A stretch of DNA of 64,000 bases from Spiroplasma sp. NBRC 100390 (GCF_001886495.1 NZ_CP018022.1:620001-684000), one strand, 5' to 3'. Shown: positions 31,402 through 44,480, counted from the stretch's first letter. Translations and numbers: made by a program. The notes: generated from the letters alone by a model not told the origin.

Positions 31402-34400
31402 CTATTCATCACTTAATGTGACAATTGTTTGAATTGGTAACTGGTTAATTTTTCTTGTTGATAAAACAAATGTTAAGGCAAAAATCACACTAATAATTCC
31501 AAAAATCGCAATAAATAATAATCACGGCATTGGTAAACTTAATGGCAAACTAATCGCTTGTAACCCCATTTTAACGGCAAAATAAACCGCTGTTCAAACT
31601 AAGAAAAAGCCTAGTAATCAACCTAAAATGGCAAAGGGAATAAAAATTGCTAATGTCATACTATTAATTTCTCCACGCCGGTAACCAAAAACTCGCATTA
31701 AAGCAATAAATTTTGTATATCGTTCCATAAAAACATCTGTTACTAAGAAAATAATAATAACTGCTGTTAAAATAATAATCGATACCATTGCTCCTGCTAA
31801 CACAGTTGTAAAATAACTTAACTGATTAACAACTTGTTTCTTATTATATAAATAATCAACTTTACCAACTGCCGAACTGAAAAAAGTTAAACCATCATTT
31901 AGCGAATTATCCGCGCTAACAGAAGATAACACATAGCGTTGAAATTGATCAGCAGGTTGGATTGCTTTCGTATATTTACCATTAAATCATTGGGAACTAT
32001 CTTGATATCCAAGAACATGATTTGCTCATTTTTGATCTAAAAAAATTCGAGCTTGATCATAAGAATGTTGGACTCCAACCACCTTAAATTGATAATTAGA
32101 TAAGACATTAAAATTAGATGTTGTTACTCGCAACAGTCCTAATTTCAAAGCTTGCCCATACCAATTTTTAGCAAAACCACCATTTACTAAATCAATCAAT
32201 GATTTTAAAGGATGGTCAAAATCTAAATCATATGCACCTATAACATAGTTATTTTGTTCAATTTTAGTTACTTTATTATTTAATAAATCAACTTTCATTG
32301 GACCACTTTCTGGATTAATATCAATCTTGTCTTGACTTCAAGCATGCGCATCAATCATATTAACTGGTAAATTTAATTTTAAACCACTAATTGAAGCATA
32401 TGGCTGATTAACATTTGTTCCTCACTGGTCATTATTAGTCCCCGTTAATAAAGAATTTGTTAAATGTGATAGATTTAAAGTTCAAGGGTTATTTGTAATA
32501 TTACCATTTTGATAAGTTCATCATTCAGGTTTAATATCATAATATTGTTGGTCTTTACCTAAATATTGCAGTCGTGGTTGATTGGTATAAAAATTAATAA
32601 TATCATTCAATCTTAAATTATATTTTACCGCTGCTGAATCATTAATTGCAATTGGAATTGTTTTATTCTGTTTTGAAGGAACTTTTTGTAATTTTGTTTT
32701 TAAGTCATTTGTAAAAACAACTTGGTTATCATTGACATTAAGACCATATGATGAAATTTGATTTTTTGCACTATCACGGATAATTCCATTGACAGCAGCA
32801 ATTTTTGTATCAAAACCGGTAAATAAACTATCTGTTTTTTGATCATAAGCCATTGAGTTGAACCCAAAGTTAAAGCGTAACTGATATTTTTCATTTGCTG
32901 CTCATTTTTCCTTAATAACAGTTGGTAAAATTGTATTAGTTGCTTGTTCAATACAATACGACCATTTATGTCATGTTGTTCCTGCTGCTTCTGAATTTGA
33001 AACTGGTGATTGACCAAATAATTGAGGTAAAAAAGTACATGTTACTAATGATAATTGATTATCAAGCCGAGTTTTAATATTACTATCCGTTGGTAAATCA
33101 TATAAATAGCGTAATAACCCAACTGAAATATTGCTGCCTTTAAATACCGTCATATTTTGTACTAACATATTAACAACAAACAACGGATAAGAGGCACTAT
33201 AGTTAGGATTGGTCGCTAATTCTTGCAAAGTAATTCATTTTGTTGTATTATCTGCACCTCGTGCATATACATACGGTGCAATTGGGACATTTTCTAACTT
33301 TTGATAAATTGGGTCATTAACTCCACCATAATCTGGAAGATCTTCACTAGGACTATCATAAAGTTCATAACGACTTAACGGATTATTATAAATAATATTT
33401 TGATAATTTAATTCATTGGCATAATTTAAGTTTTGATAATATTGTTTGCTTAAGGTTTTGATACTATTTGGAACCAAGGCTGCTAACGTAATTGTGCCCG
33501 TAGCAATAAAAGTTGTTACTAAGAACATAATAACTGCTTTTCAACTAGCTCCTAATAGGACTAACCGGAATCGGGTCTTAAATGACCGCTTAGTAAAATA
33601 TAATGATAATTGACTAATTAATTTGTTTGGTTTAAAATCACGATTTGGATTTATTAATGCTAACACTTCTCGACCTAATATGACATTACATTCAATCACA
33701 ACAAGAATAAAAATAATGCTTCCTGCTAAAAGGAAAAACAATAATAACACTTGCCAATTAATGACAAAAGTACTTGGTAAGATAAAATATTGTCCAAATA
33801 AATTAATAATTGGAACCTGTAAGCCCAAACCAAGTAATCACCCAATTGGAGTAGCAATTATTAAAGCCGTCAAAAAATACATCACATAGGATAATGAAAT
33901 TTTAAAATTATTATAACCATTTGCCTTTAAAATCCCAATTTGACTCCGTTGCTTTTCAATCATACTTTTTAATTGAATAAATAAAATAATCATAATAATT
34001 ATGGCAAAAAAGATTACAATTCCAATTATTACTAAATGATAAATTTTAATTGCATTGTTTAATAATTGATATCGATTATTAATCAACTGGTTAGCATCAA
34101 ATTTACTAAAACTAACATTATTAATAACATCCGTTTTATTTTGAAAAATTGCCTCTACTGTTTTTCCCAAACGGTTAATATTATCAGCTAAATAAACACG
34201 ATAATAACTTAAATCAGTTTCCTTCTTATTTTGATTATCACCATAATATGTTAATTGAACTGTACTAACATCTTGATACTGTTGACTAGTAAAACCTTCA
34301 TTATTGTAACCAAATAAACGATTAAACATTTGAGGATGAACATAAACAATTGATTCATTTTTTGCATCAGGTAAAAAATCAGTATCATAAATTGTTGGAT

Positions 34401-35865
34401 AAATATTTTGTGTATCGCCTCCAACAGCTTCAATATAAAGTTTTAATTGATTAACTAGAATCGTATCATCAAAACGCAAATGATTTGCTTTAAAATACTG
34501 TGGTAACACAATTGCCGTATCAACCATTTCATTTAAACCCCGATCAAATCATTTTGATTTTTGTAATATTTTTAATTGTCCTGAATTATAAGGCTGCGTT
34601 CAGTCAATAAACTTATATTTTTTCCCATCAGTTGTTCACGCAATTGCTTGGTTACGATTAACAACTTGAAAATTACTAATCATTCCAAGCATATCTTGAT
34701 AAGTTGTTAAAAAATCATTATTAATAAATTTATTATTATAATCATACTGACCAAAAAAGTCATATGTACTTAAATTACGAACCTTATAACTACCGTTTAA
34801 CAAAAAGTTTTTAGTAACATTACTATGATCATTTTTATCATTTAAAAGTTGCACAATATTATCATTTTTAGCATCAGTTAAAAAATAACGATAATTTTCG
34901 ACTCCTGTACAACCAGTGCTATTCTGACATTCAAGTTCTTTTAACCCCAAAGTATTATTTGGATCATAAATTGGAAAACCTATTGTTCCCCGCATCCCCC
35001 AATATTTATCGGTTGCTGCTGTTGGGGTTAAAAAAATTCGATCTGCTCGAGCAACATTTTTACCAGGATTATCAATTCCTAAATTTTTTGTTTGCCAATG
35101 TTCACCTAAGTTTGCCCCGTTAATAAACTGATTTAAAAGGTCAGTATCTGTAGTATTATTTTTTAACGCATAAACTTCAATGTTTTTATACACTAAATAA
35201 GTTAACCGTGACTCTAAAATAAAATGCATATAACGTTTTACCAAATTAATTGCTTGTGTTTTAACAGTTGAATCAATACTATTATTAAAAATAAAACGCT
35301 TGTATAATTGTCCTAATAATGATTTTTGAAATGAATACGCATTAAAATTAAACCGATATAACTGTGAAAATTCTCCCGTTAAAACATTATTATCAGTCAG
35401 GTTAATTGCATTATAATCTAATAAAATATTTTCAAATGGTACTCAACTACCACTTTTTGCAATTTGCAAATGGTTTTTATCAATTTTAAATTGGTATTTT
35501 TCCCCTTTTAAACCCGTACCTAAATCAAATGGTTTTAAAACATCATCTGGACCCCCAATTGTTAAGGTTCCATAGTTTTTTTCAAAAAAACCATTTCCAA
35601 TCCCAGCATAATCAACGTCAAAAGCAAACCAAGGTGTAATGGTTTGTTGATTGTTTGCTTCATAATTAGTTGAAATATAATTATAGTTATAATCAATATT
35701 TAATGTTCCATATCCCATTGTTTTATTTGCTTTTTGCAACCGATCAAAAGAAGTTAAACAAACAGTTGAAAATAGTGCTGTTAAAACAATTAAAATAACA
35801 AAAATAAAAACTTGTGTTTTATTTTTAAAAGTATTTAAAATTCCTTGTTTCAACAATAATCACAT
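31402..35865 (-). CDS. Giant FtsX/MacB-like ABC permease
   Basis: The reading frame of 1,487 codons is unbroken under code 4 but is split at more than ten TGAs in standard code. The architecture is a transmembrane helix at residues 10-32 and a very large extracellular domain of about 580 residues. A cluster of three helices around residues 610-720 carries SMIEKQRSQIGILKANGYNNFKI, an FtsX-type loop (E-x-R-x-x-I-G-x-L-x-A-x-G). A helix follows near 760-800, then a second large extracellular domain of about 480 residues. The last helices, from about 1,325, contain FMERYTKFIALMRVFGYRR (second FtsX loop), and the chain ends in two more segments. This is a duplicated LolE/MacB-like permease in one chain. 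No ATPase is adjacent. It probably moves or senses lipids or peptides. Confidence 0.85.
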
Positions 35866-35904
35866 TTTTCTGTCCTCTTTCGTTAAAAGTGTTATTAATT
35901 CTTT

Positions 35905-36411
35905 TTATTTAGTAGTTAAATATTGATAAGTTTTAGAAAAACGAAAAATAATTGTAAAAAAAATTTTATTTCGATAAATTAAGACATGTTTATTTGCAAT
36001 AATTTTTTTATTTTTATTTTGATCAAAATAACTGTCAAATAAATAAACACGATCATTTTTTTGATAAATCGTAAAATATATCGAGCAACTACTTAAATAA
36101 ATAATTCATAATATTGCTAAAATTAAAGTACTTATGCCAAAATAAGCAATGTTTAATAATGTTGCTTCGTTAGAAATATCACCATTTCCAAAAATAATTG
36201 GTTCAAAAATTGCTAAGAGCGATAAAATTACTAAGATTAATAATATTACTGTTGTTCCAACATTAACTCCAAAAAAAATCCACGAAATAATTCGGTTTTT
36301 CCGAAGAAAGCTTTGACAATAACCGTAAATCAAATATATTGTACCAATAAGTCAAATTGCTAATGCTAAATAAATAAAGATTTCAAGAATAACTAAATAA
36401 AATGGAACCAT
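35905..36411 (-). CDS. Small membrane protein of the surface operon
   Basis: A 168-residue protein starting MVPFYLVILEIFIYLALAIW. It has four hydrophobic segments: residues 3-30, 43-70 (FFGVNVGTTVILLILVILSLL), 82-105, and a shorter one near 105-115. A basic polar C-terminus of about 50 residues with FDSYFDQNKNKKIIANK follows. No family is recognised. Its start follows the stop of the DUF4091-like gene by one base (TAAGATG) and shares that gene's AGGAGG site. It lies 39 bases before the giant permease. The arrangement suggests an accessory subunit of the same membrane complex. The N-terminal and middle helices suggest both ends face the cytoplasm, but the topology is only inferred. Confidence 0.8.
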
Positions 36412-36412
36412 C

Positions 36413-38554
36413 TTAACCTCCTAAATATGTTGTTACAACTTTATTAATGATATTTTCAAATGTTTTAACAACCATTACTTCATCAATATTATTTCGTGTT
36501 AAAAAGCGATATAAGAATGAATTTGATAATTTAATATCACTTTCTGCTGTTAACGCATTGTAATTAAAATTGAACTTACTATGACTAGTTGGTTTACTTA
36601 ATTTAACATTGCTATTAACATATGACATCATTGTTACATAATTTGGTAATAAGTTTAATTTTTTTAAGTACATAATTTTATTGTTCATATTAACTCCGTA
36701 GGCAATGGCATCTAATCGTGTTGAGGGATTAAAATCAGCAACAACATTATTGTTTGGATCAGGATTTGCAATTGAAGGATAAGCAAACATTGTATCACCA
36801 GCAATATAAATTAAACCAGTATGTTCATCATAATCAGCTGATCAATATGCTGTTTCGGTCCATCCATTTAAAAGATAACGCATATAATGTGGAGCATTTT
36901 CTTTTAATAAAGCTAATTGAATATAAGAACTTACCCCGGGTTCAGAACGAATTAAATTAAACGTATTATCAGCATCTAATGAATACTGACCCGTAATATA
37001 TCCTTTATCATTTCGTTGTTTTACTAAATTCATAAATTTACTATTTTGTTCATTATAAATATCTAAAAAATAAATATGTAGAATATCAACCTCATATGTT
37101 GCTGGATCATTATAATCAATATCACGTTCTCAATCACAAGCTGCTAATTTAATATATTCACGGTTAGGATCATATTTCTGAATTAATGTTAAATATTTGC
37201 CAATTGTTGAACCGGGTAATTCATCAATATAAAGATATGGAGTAACAGTTTGTGTTCATTTCGGTTTAACTGTTTTAATATGATTTAACAATTGTTTTAA
37301 AAATCATTCGTTATTTCTAATCCCGTCTTCAACATACATATTCATACTAATTGGCATATAGTCTTGTTTATCTTCATCTCAAACATTATTAGTTTTATAA
37401 GTTTTATTTCAAGCGGCTTGTCACCCACTTAATAAAGCTTTTGTATAACCAACCTCTGCCATTTTGTTCATATAATGATCTCATGCTTTTCAATCTTCAT
37501 CCGCAATGTATAATCTTTTTTGCTGATTATACCGTCATGGTAAAAATGTTTGAACTTTGTTTCCATCCAATCAATTATTATGCCATTCGGTATTTTTTCG
37601 TTCATTTAATGAAATTGAACTTTGAAAATAATCCATCCCTAAAACATTATGTAAATAAGTGTTCTCTTGTTTTCAATAACGATCTCAATTATAATCAATA
37701 TATTCGATATTATCATATTTGTTTTTAATAATATTTGGAACTTGATAATTATTATAGTAAGCAGCACTTCAACCAAAAAATGAATAAATATTAAAATCAG
37801 ATTTTTTTTGTTCTGTTGGCAATAATAAGTCAGCAACTTTAACTTGAATTTCATTTTCACTTAAAAGTACATTAGTTTGTTTTGTTCCCGGAACATCACC
37901 AGTTAATTGAACATTAACAGTATAATTTCCTGGATTAGCCACAACTTTATCTTTAAAGCTCATAATTTTGATTCATAAAATATAAACTTTATTTTTATAA
38001 GCATTTTTTTCAATTGAATTTGTAGTAATTGCATCAGGAACTAATAATTTTTCATTAATTCCATATGGATTTGGAATTCGTTGAGTTGTTAACGAATATG
38101 ATGCATAAATAAAACGATTAAAACCAATCTGAATTGTCAGATTGTTTTTTTCTAACTCAGCAGCATTAGTAACAGTTGCGGTTAAATTAGTAATATCATA
38201 GTTGTTTGTTTTCAGAACTAATTGTGTATTAATAAAATCTTGTTTTCATAATTGCAAATTAACATTAGGATTAATACAATTATTATAATTTTCTAAATTA
38301 CCATAAAACTTAGCATTTTTTAAATCATTGCTTAATTCATTTGGCTGATATAAAGCATAATTATCATGTTGACTACCAAAAAAAGTGTGAACATAAGGAG
38401 TTTTATCTTTACTTTGACTTTGCGTTGTTGGTTGACAACCCTCTAATCAAACACTTCGCATAAAACTATCCTTTTTCACAAATAAAACAATTGTCACTAC
38501 AGTAGTAAAAATAGTTAAAAATAAAATTAATGACATTGCAATCTTTTTAAACAT
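36413..38554 (-). CDS. DUF4091-like extracellular glycan-processing protein
   Basis: A 713-residue protein anchored by one N-terminal transmembrane helix (MFKKIAMSLILFLTIFTTVV). It has no lipobox Cys, so it is probably a signal-anchored extracellular protein. The N-terminal 250 residues are beta-rich. The following region looks like a TIM-barrel glycosidase: YIDELPGSTIGKYL (family YxxDEP), VDILHIYFLDIYNEQNSKFM, KGYITGQYSLDADN, and ENAPHYMRYLLNGWTETAYWSADY as the barrel end. This is the layout of DUF4091 proteins, which are related to glycoside hydrolases. Many Trp codons are TGA. It is the second gene of the five-gene operon, 30 bases after the lipoprotein. The catalytic residues cannot be proven by eye. 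Confidence 0.6.
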
Positions 38555-38584
38555 TTATAAATTCCTTTCATATTTTTTACTTAA

Positions 38585-40756
38585 TTAATATAAGAAATAA
38601 ATTTGTTTTCACGCTCCACTTTGAGTTGACCCAATTCCGTTCGTAATTTCACCAGAACGAACATAATTATCAATTTTTGTAATAATTCACATTGGTTGTT
38701 CTAAATTACCAACATTAGTTCATTCAATATGGTATTTATGACTAACTGGTTTTAAATTATCTGACAATCCCAATCCGCTATATGCAATGTTTTCCTGCTT
38801 ATTATCAATACTATAAAACTGTTTTGGATTGTAATGATCATCATAAAATTGATCATTAACATTAATTTGATTAGTATGACTTTCAGTATACAATTTTGTT
38901 ACTGAACTATCACCAACACCATTATATTCAAAATCATATGATAAACGTTCTTCTGCTCCTACCACTTTTTGTGTATATTGTGGATTACTTACTTTTCAAT
39001 ATTTATCATCAACAACATATTGTAATACGTTTTCATGTAAAGTTTTCATAACATTATTAACACCAGCAAAGAAAGGACTATTACTATTAAAAAATAAGTA
39101 ATTATAATCTTGATAAGCAATAGCGGTTGGATCAGAAATAGCAACTAGTAAATGTTGTAATAATGAATTTTTTTCAAACTTGTTTGTACTATTATTTCAA
39201 CCCATTGTTTTTAAAACATTATTTAAATTAGTTGTTGTTAACTCTTCAAAAGAATTTGCTAAGTTTTGATAACCACTTAGAGTTGTCAAAATATCATTAT
39301 CATTTGTTAAAGTCTTAATTAAATCTGTTAAATCAAAGAAGATATTTGATAAAGTAAATTTAAAATTAACTTTATCACCTTGTAAAGCTAATAAAATATC
39401 TAGTAATTGTTGTAAACTTGTTTTTTGTGCTTGCTCTGAAGCTCACCAAATTGCAGTTTTTATTTTACTAGCCAGACTATCAATAATATTATTTGTTATT
39501 TTAAGATTTAATGCTTTTTGGGTTGCTGGGGATAATTTTTTCCAAATATTTAGTAGTAATTCACCAACATGACCAATATTTTGATAGTTTCCAGCAAGAT
39601 TATTATCATTATAAGTTTTAAAATCAGGAATTTTTTTATTCATAATGGCATTTGTTAAATTAAAATTATGATATCCTTTGCTTGTTTCATCTTTTAACTT
39701 TGTTAATAGTTCTTTTGTTTCCGGACTTTGTTCCACTAATTTTTTTAATTCATCATTAACTTCACCACTTGATAAAAATCCTCAAAAACCACTATCAATT
39801 CCCGCCAAAGAATTAATTTGTGCTAAAAATTCACTAATAATTACTCGCAATAAAACATAAATTGGATTTGTTTCTACTTGAGCATCTTTACCAATAAAGT
39901 TAAAAATATTATTTAAAAACATTGCCCCAATTTGAGCACCTAATGGATTTTCATCAACTTGATTTAACATTGATAAAAATTGCGCCGTTTTACCATAAAT
40001 TGCCGTTAAAGTTGAGGTTTTTTCAATTGTATATTCATTATCACCGAATTCATATTGTGGTTTTAAACCAGTACTTTGTTCAGTATCAATAAATAAATTT
40101 TTTTCTTTAACACCAACATGTTGGTTATTATAGAAAGGATTGGTTGATAAGCCCATTCCTCCTGCGGGATAACTAACATAGAAAGCACGCGTTGCTGGAA
40201 TTCAGAACTTAATACCAACATTGTTCATTAAAGCTGACAAAGCACCCATATCATAGTTATAACCTAATAATTCACTACGATTAGCATCAATTTGTTGTTT
40301 TGCAGGGTCAAAAAAACCATTCGCAAGAAAATCACGATAATAAGTATTATCATACATTCCAATATAATATTGTGGTAACAATTGTTCACGGGTTGACTTA
40401 GGATCAGCATTTTTTGTGTGTGCAATCATTTTATTGTAATTGTTGTTAAAATCTTGAATTAATTTTGATAAATTAATTTTTTGATTATTGTAAGTATAAA
40501 TACTTGGAATTGATTTTCAATATGCTGCTGGAGCATATAAACTTCGCACAAGTTCACTTGGATTAAAATTTAAATTTTCATGACGTGCTAATAAAGTAAT
40601 TTTTGTTAACAGTCCTGTTGTATTAATCATATTACGAAGTTTTTCAGGAATATCATTGTTATTATCATTATCACCCTTATGACGACAAGCTAATAACGGC
40701 ATACTATTTCCAACCACAACAGTTGAAATAGCAAAAAAACTTAATAATTTTTTCAT
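38585..40756 (-). CDS. Large lipoprotein heading the surface operon
   Basis: A 723-residue protein with signal peptide MKKLLSFFAISTVVVGNSM and lipobox LLAC (Cys about residue 24). A low-complexity DNDNNND linker follows, then a mainly helical extracellular region containing repeated Leu-rich helices (for example LLILLALQ-like blocks, TNNIIDSLASKIKTAIWWAS). The last 150 residues are beta-rich (YDFEYNGVGDSSVTKLYTESH). No family is recognised. It is the first of five genes in one direction (38585 back to 30169) with gaps of 1-39 bases. Its promoter carries a T17 tract at 40811-40827, so the whole operon may be phase variable. A groEL terminator hairpin overlaps that promoter. Confidence 0.85.
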
Positions 40757-40802
40757 AAGATAACGCCTTTCCTTTGTACATTATAAAAATACATACTTTT
40801 CT

Positions 40803-40830
40803 ATTTTAATAAAAAAAAAAAAAAAAACAA
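40803..40830 (-). promoter_or_regulatory. Poly-T-spacer promoter of the surface operon
   Basis: Minus strand: TTGTTT (40825-40830), a T17 tract (40811-40827), AT, then TAAAAT (40803-40808), spacer 16 bp. The -10 lies about 47 bp before the ATG. A second TATAAT occurs near 40782-40787. The tract is also the U-run of the groL terminator hairpin. Confidence 0.5.
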
Positions 40831-40846
40831 GTAAAACTTGTTTTTT
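40822..40846 (-). terminator. Intrinsic terminator of groSL
   Basis: An 11-bp hairpin AAAAAACAAGT/ACTTGTTTTTT with a 3-nt loop runs into the T17 tract on the minus strand, 22 bases after the groL stop. It overlaps the probable promoter of the lipoprotein gene. Confidence 0.85.
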
Positions 40847-40868
40847 GTTTAAATAAAATTCCTGTTTA

Positions 40869-42497
<1,629 letters not shown>

Positions 42498-42504
42498 TTA
42501 AAAT

Positions 42505-42780
42505 TTATTCTTCAATAATACCTAAAACATCTTCTACAGAAATTAAAACTAATTTTTTATTATTATATTCAACTTCGGTTCCAGCATATTCACGATAAAG
42601 AACTTTATTATTGATTTTTCCTTCAAATGTTTGTTCCTTTTCAACTTCGGTACTAATTGCAATTATTTTTCCGATATGACTTTTGCTTTTTTCATCTTCT
42701 TGTAAATAAATTCCATTAATGAAAGTTTCTTCTTTTTCTTCTTTTGCTAAGACAATATTTTTGCCCAATGGTTTTATCAT
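42505..42780 (-). CDS. groS: 10 kDa chaperonin GroES
   Basis: A 91-residue co-chaperonin starting MIKPLGKNIVLAKEEKEE, with the beta-barrel pattern NKVLYREYAGTEVEYNNKKLVLISVEDVLGIIEE at the C-terminus. The mobile loop that binds GroEL is atypical: TFINGIYLQEDEKSKSHIGKI replaces the usual G-G-I-[VY]-L-P-[DS] (IYL-Q matches in part). It is slightly short (usual 94-96). It sits directly before groEL, sharing one transcript. The start ATG 42778-42780 has GGAGGG upstream, so the in-frame extension toward 42903 is not used. No CIRCE element is seen. Confidence 0.93.
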   Translation of the reverse strand: MIKPLGKNIVLAKEEKEETFINGIYLQEDEKSKSHIGKIIAISTEVEKEQTFEGKINNKVLYREYAGTEVEYNNKKLVLISVEDVLGIIEE

Positions 42781-42917
42781 CAAAAATCCCTCCTTATTTA
42801 TAATTTTTAGCAAATGGCATATGTAACTGCCAATAATATATTTAACAAATTTTATTAATAAATGCAAGCATTTTTGTCTCATAAACAGAAAAAAATAAAT
42901 CATAATTTTTGAGAAAG

Positions 42918-42959
42918 AAAAAAGAATTAAGTAATTTAAAAATTACTTAATTCTTTTTT
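42918..42959 (-). terminator. Strong intrinsic terminator upstream of groSL
   Basis: A near-perfect inverted repeat of 19-20 bp (42918-42937 with 42940-42959), AAAAAAGAATTAAGTAATTT and its complement, with a very short loop. It closes the membrane-protein gene at 43063-43803. Confidence 0.85.
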
Positions 42960-43062
42960 AAAATATAGTTCTTAAAGAAATATTTGTTAAATATTCTTAA
43001 TAATAACATTTTAAAAACTATCAATAAAATTAAATATTCCAATAATGTCATATTGTCAAAAC

Positions 43063-43803
43063 TTATAATACTTTTCCTTTTTTATTTCGAAGATTACTTA
43101 AATAATTCAATATAATTGCTAAACCAACCACAATAATCAATAAACTAATAATACCAACAAAAAAGATTGGAAAACCAACTTCAAATGGATTTAATTGATC
43201 ATATGGAAACGGAGTAAATGCTTTTTGTCCTTCAGAGATAAAGTTTACTAGCATTATGCCTCGTACTGAAACATAAAGTAAATAAAAGATAATTAAAATT
43301 AAATTATATCAACTATACTTTTTACAATACTGTTTTGTTCCAACACTTTTTGTTGTAAACAAAAAATAATAAACAATGACAATAATTGGCACTAACATAT
43401 GTTCTAAAACTGATTTTAAAATTTTATATCATGTATTAAAACCAACCACATTTGTCGGTGAAATTAATAATGTGGTATTAAAAACAATAAAGCTTATTAC
43501 ATTTAAAGTTGTAATTCGAGTCAAATTATTTTTTCCAGTAATTCAGTCTGGCATATTTTTGGTATGGTAATGAATCCAGTTTAAAATTCCATAACCTGCT
43601 GTTGCTAAAGCTACTCATACAGATAAATAAATTGACTGATTAATAATTGAGAAATCAAAATTTCTTGTTGCATCACCATATTGTGGATCGGGTTGAATTG
43701 TTGAAAAAAATAAGTCCAATAATACACAAAACAACGGAATAATCGCAAATATAACATAAAAACAATACTTTATTTTTAAAGATCTTTGCCCTATTTGTTG
43801 CAA
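43063..43803 (-). CDS. Polytopic membrane protein, possible Pr6Pr-like family
   Basis: A 246-residue integral membrane protein with about six to seven hydrophobic segments. Between them lie short loops containing NTWYKILKSVLEHMLVPIIVIVY (an H-x-x-[VL]-P segment as in Pr6Pr-type proteins) and a C-terminal basic tail NKKGKVL. The family assignment is uncertain and no function is known. There is no in-frame ATG at the start; TTG at 43801-43803 is the best start, with AGGGGG 11 bases upstream. Its promoter contains a T18 tract at 43860-43877. The gene ends just before a strong hairpin. Confidence 0.65.
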
Positions 43804-43851
43804 TTTAAATGGCGCCCCCTTTTTTTATATTACCTTAGTAATATATTTTTT

Positions 43852-43882
43852 ATTATGCCAAAAAAAAAAAAAAAAAAGACAA
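43852..43882 (-). promoter_or_regulatory. Poly-T-spacer promoter of the membrane-protein gene
   Basis: Minus strand: TTGTCT (43877-43882), a T18 tract (43860-43877), GG, then CATAAT (43852-43857), spacer 19 bp. The -10 lies about 48 bp before the TTG start. A weak hairpin GGCAA/TTGTC abuts the tract. Confidence 0.45.
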
Positions 43883-43972
43883 TATTTTTGCCTTAATTTT
43901 TAAAAATTTTAATAAAATATAATTTTGTCATTATTTAATTTACTTTGAGTTTTTTATCCATTATTTTTATAA

Positions 43973-44480
43973 TTAATGATTATTTTGTTCATCTTCGGGT
44001 GGTTCCACAACTGTAATTTCAGCTGAAAACTTGCTTCCTGAAACATATTCTTGATATTTTTTTACAGTCTTCAATTCTTCAACTGATAATTCTTTACCAG
44101 TTAGTGCTATTAAACTAGCATTAATCTCTTTATCAGTAGTTTTTTTAGTAATCGTAATGGTGATTTTATCACCTTCCTTTAATGGAAAACTGACATCCTC
44201 TCCTAATTTATAGTTAAAACTAAATCCAAAAATAAAAAATGCTGTTTCCTCCTTATTACTAATTTCTTTTTGTTGTACTTCAGTTAAAGCATTTATAAAA
44301 AAAAGTATACAAAATAATGGCAGATACTTCGTCATCACTTTTAGCACAATATAACTTTGTACTAAAAATAGTTGCTTTTAATCCTTTGATTGTTTCATCA
44401 GTATTTTTACAAGCCATAACAGGCATTACACTAGTGGCAGTTAAACCAAAAATCCCTAATATTGCAAGAATTTTTTTCAT
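43973..44480 (-). pseudogene. Lipoprotein gene interrupted at an A8 run (phase variable or decayed)
   Basis: The first frame starts at 44478-44480 with MKKILAILGIFGLTATSVMP and lipobox VMAC. It runs to a TAG at 44260 and encodes SDDEVSAIILYTFF before the run of eight A (44297-44304 on the plus strand). The following frame, without its own start, continues NALTEVQQKEISNKEETAFF and on to a TAA at 43973. It carries repeated [KR]-x-TT-x-KE-[IL] and GKELSVEELKT elements and ends EPPEDEQNNH. Changing the run by one base (A7) joins the two frames into one lipoprotein of about 168 residues. This fits either slippage-controlled on/off expression or a simple pseudogene. The gene lies between the membrane protein and the chitinase. 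Confidence 0.65.

Noticed and set aside
42505-42903. Longer N-terminus for GroES from an upstream in-frame start
   Set aside because: The family starts at MIKPLGKN. The upstream extension has no homology and no ribosome-binding site, while GGAGGG precedes the shorter start.
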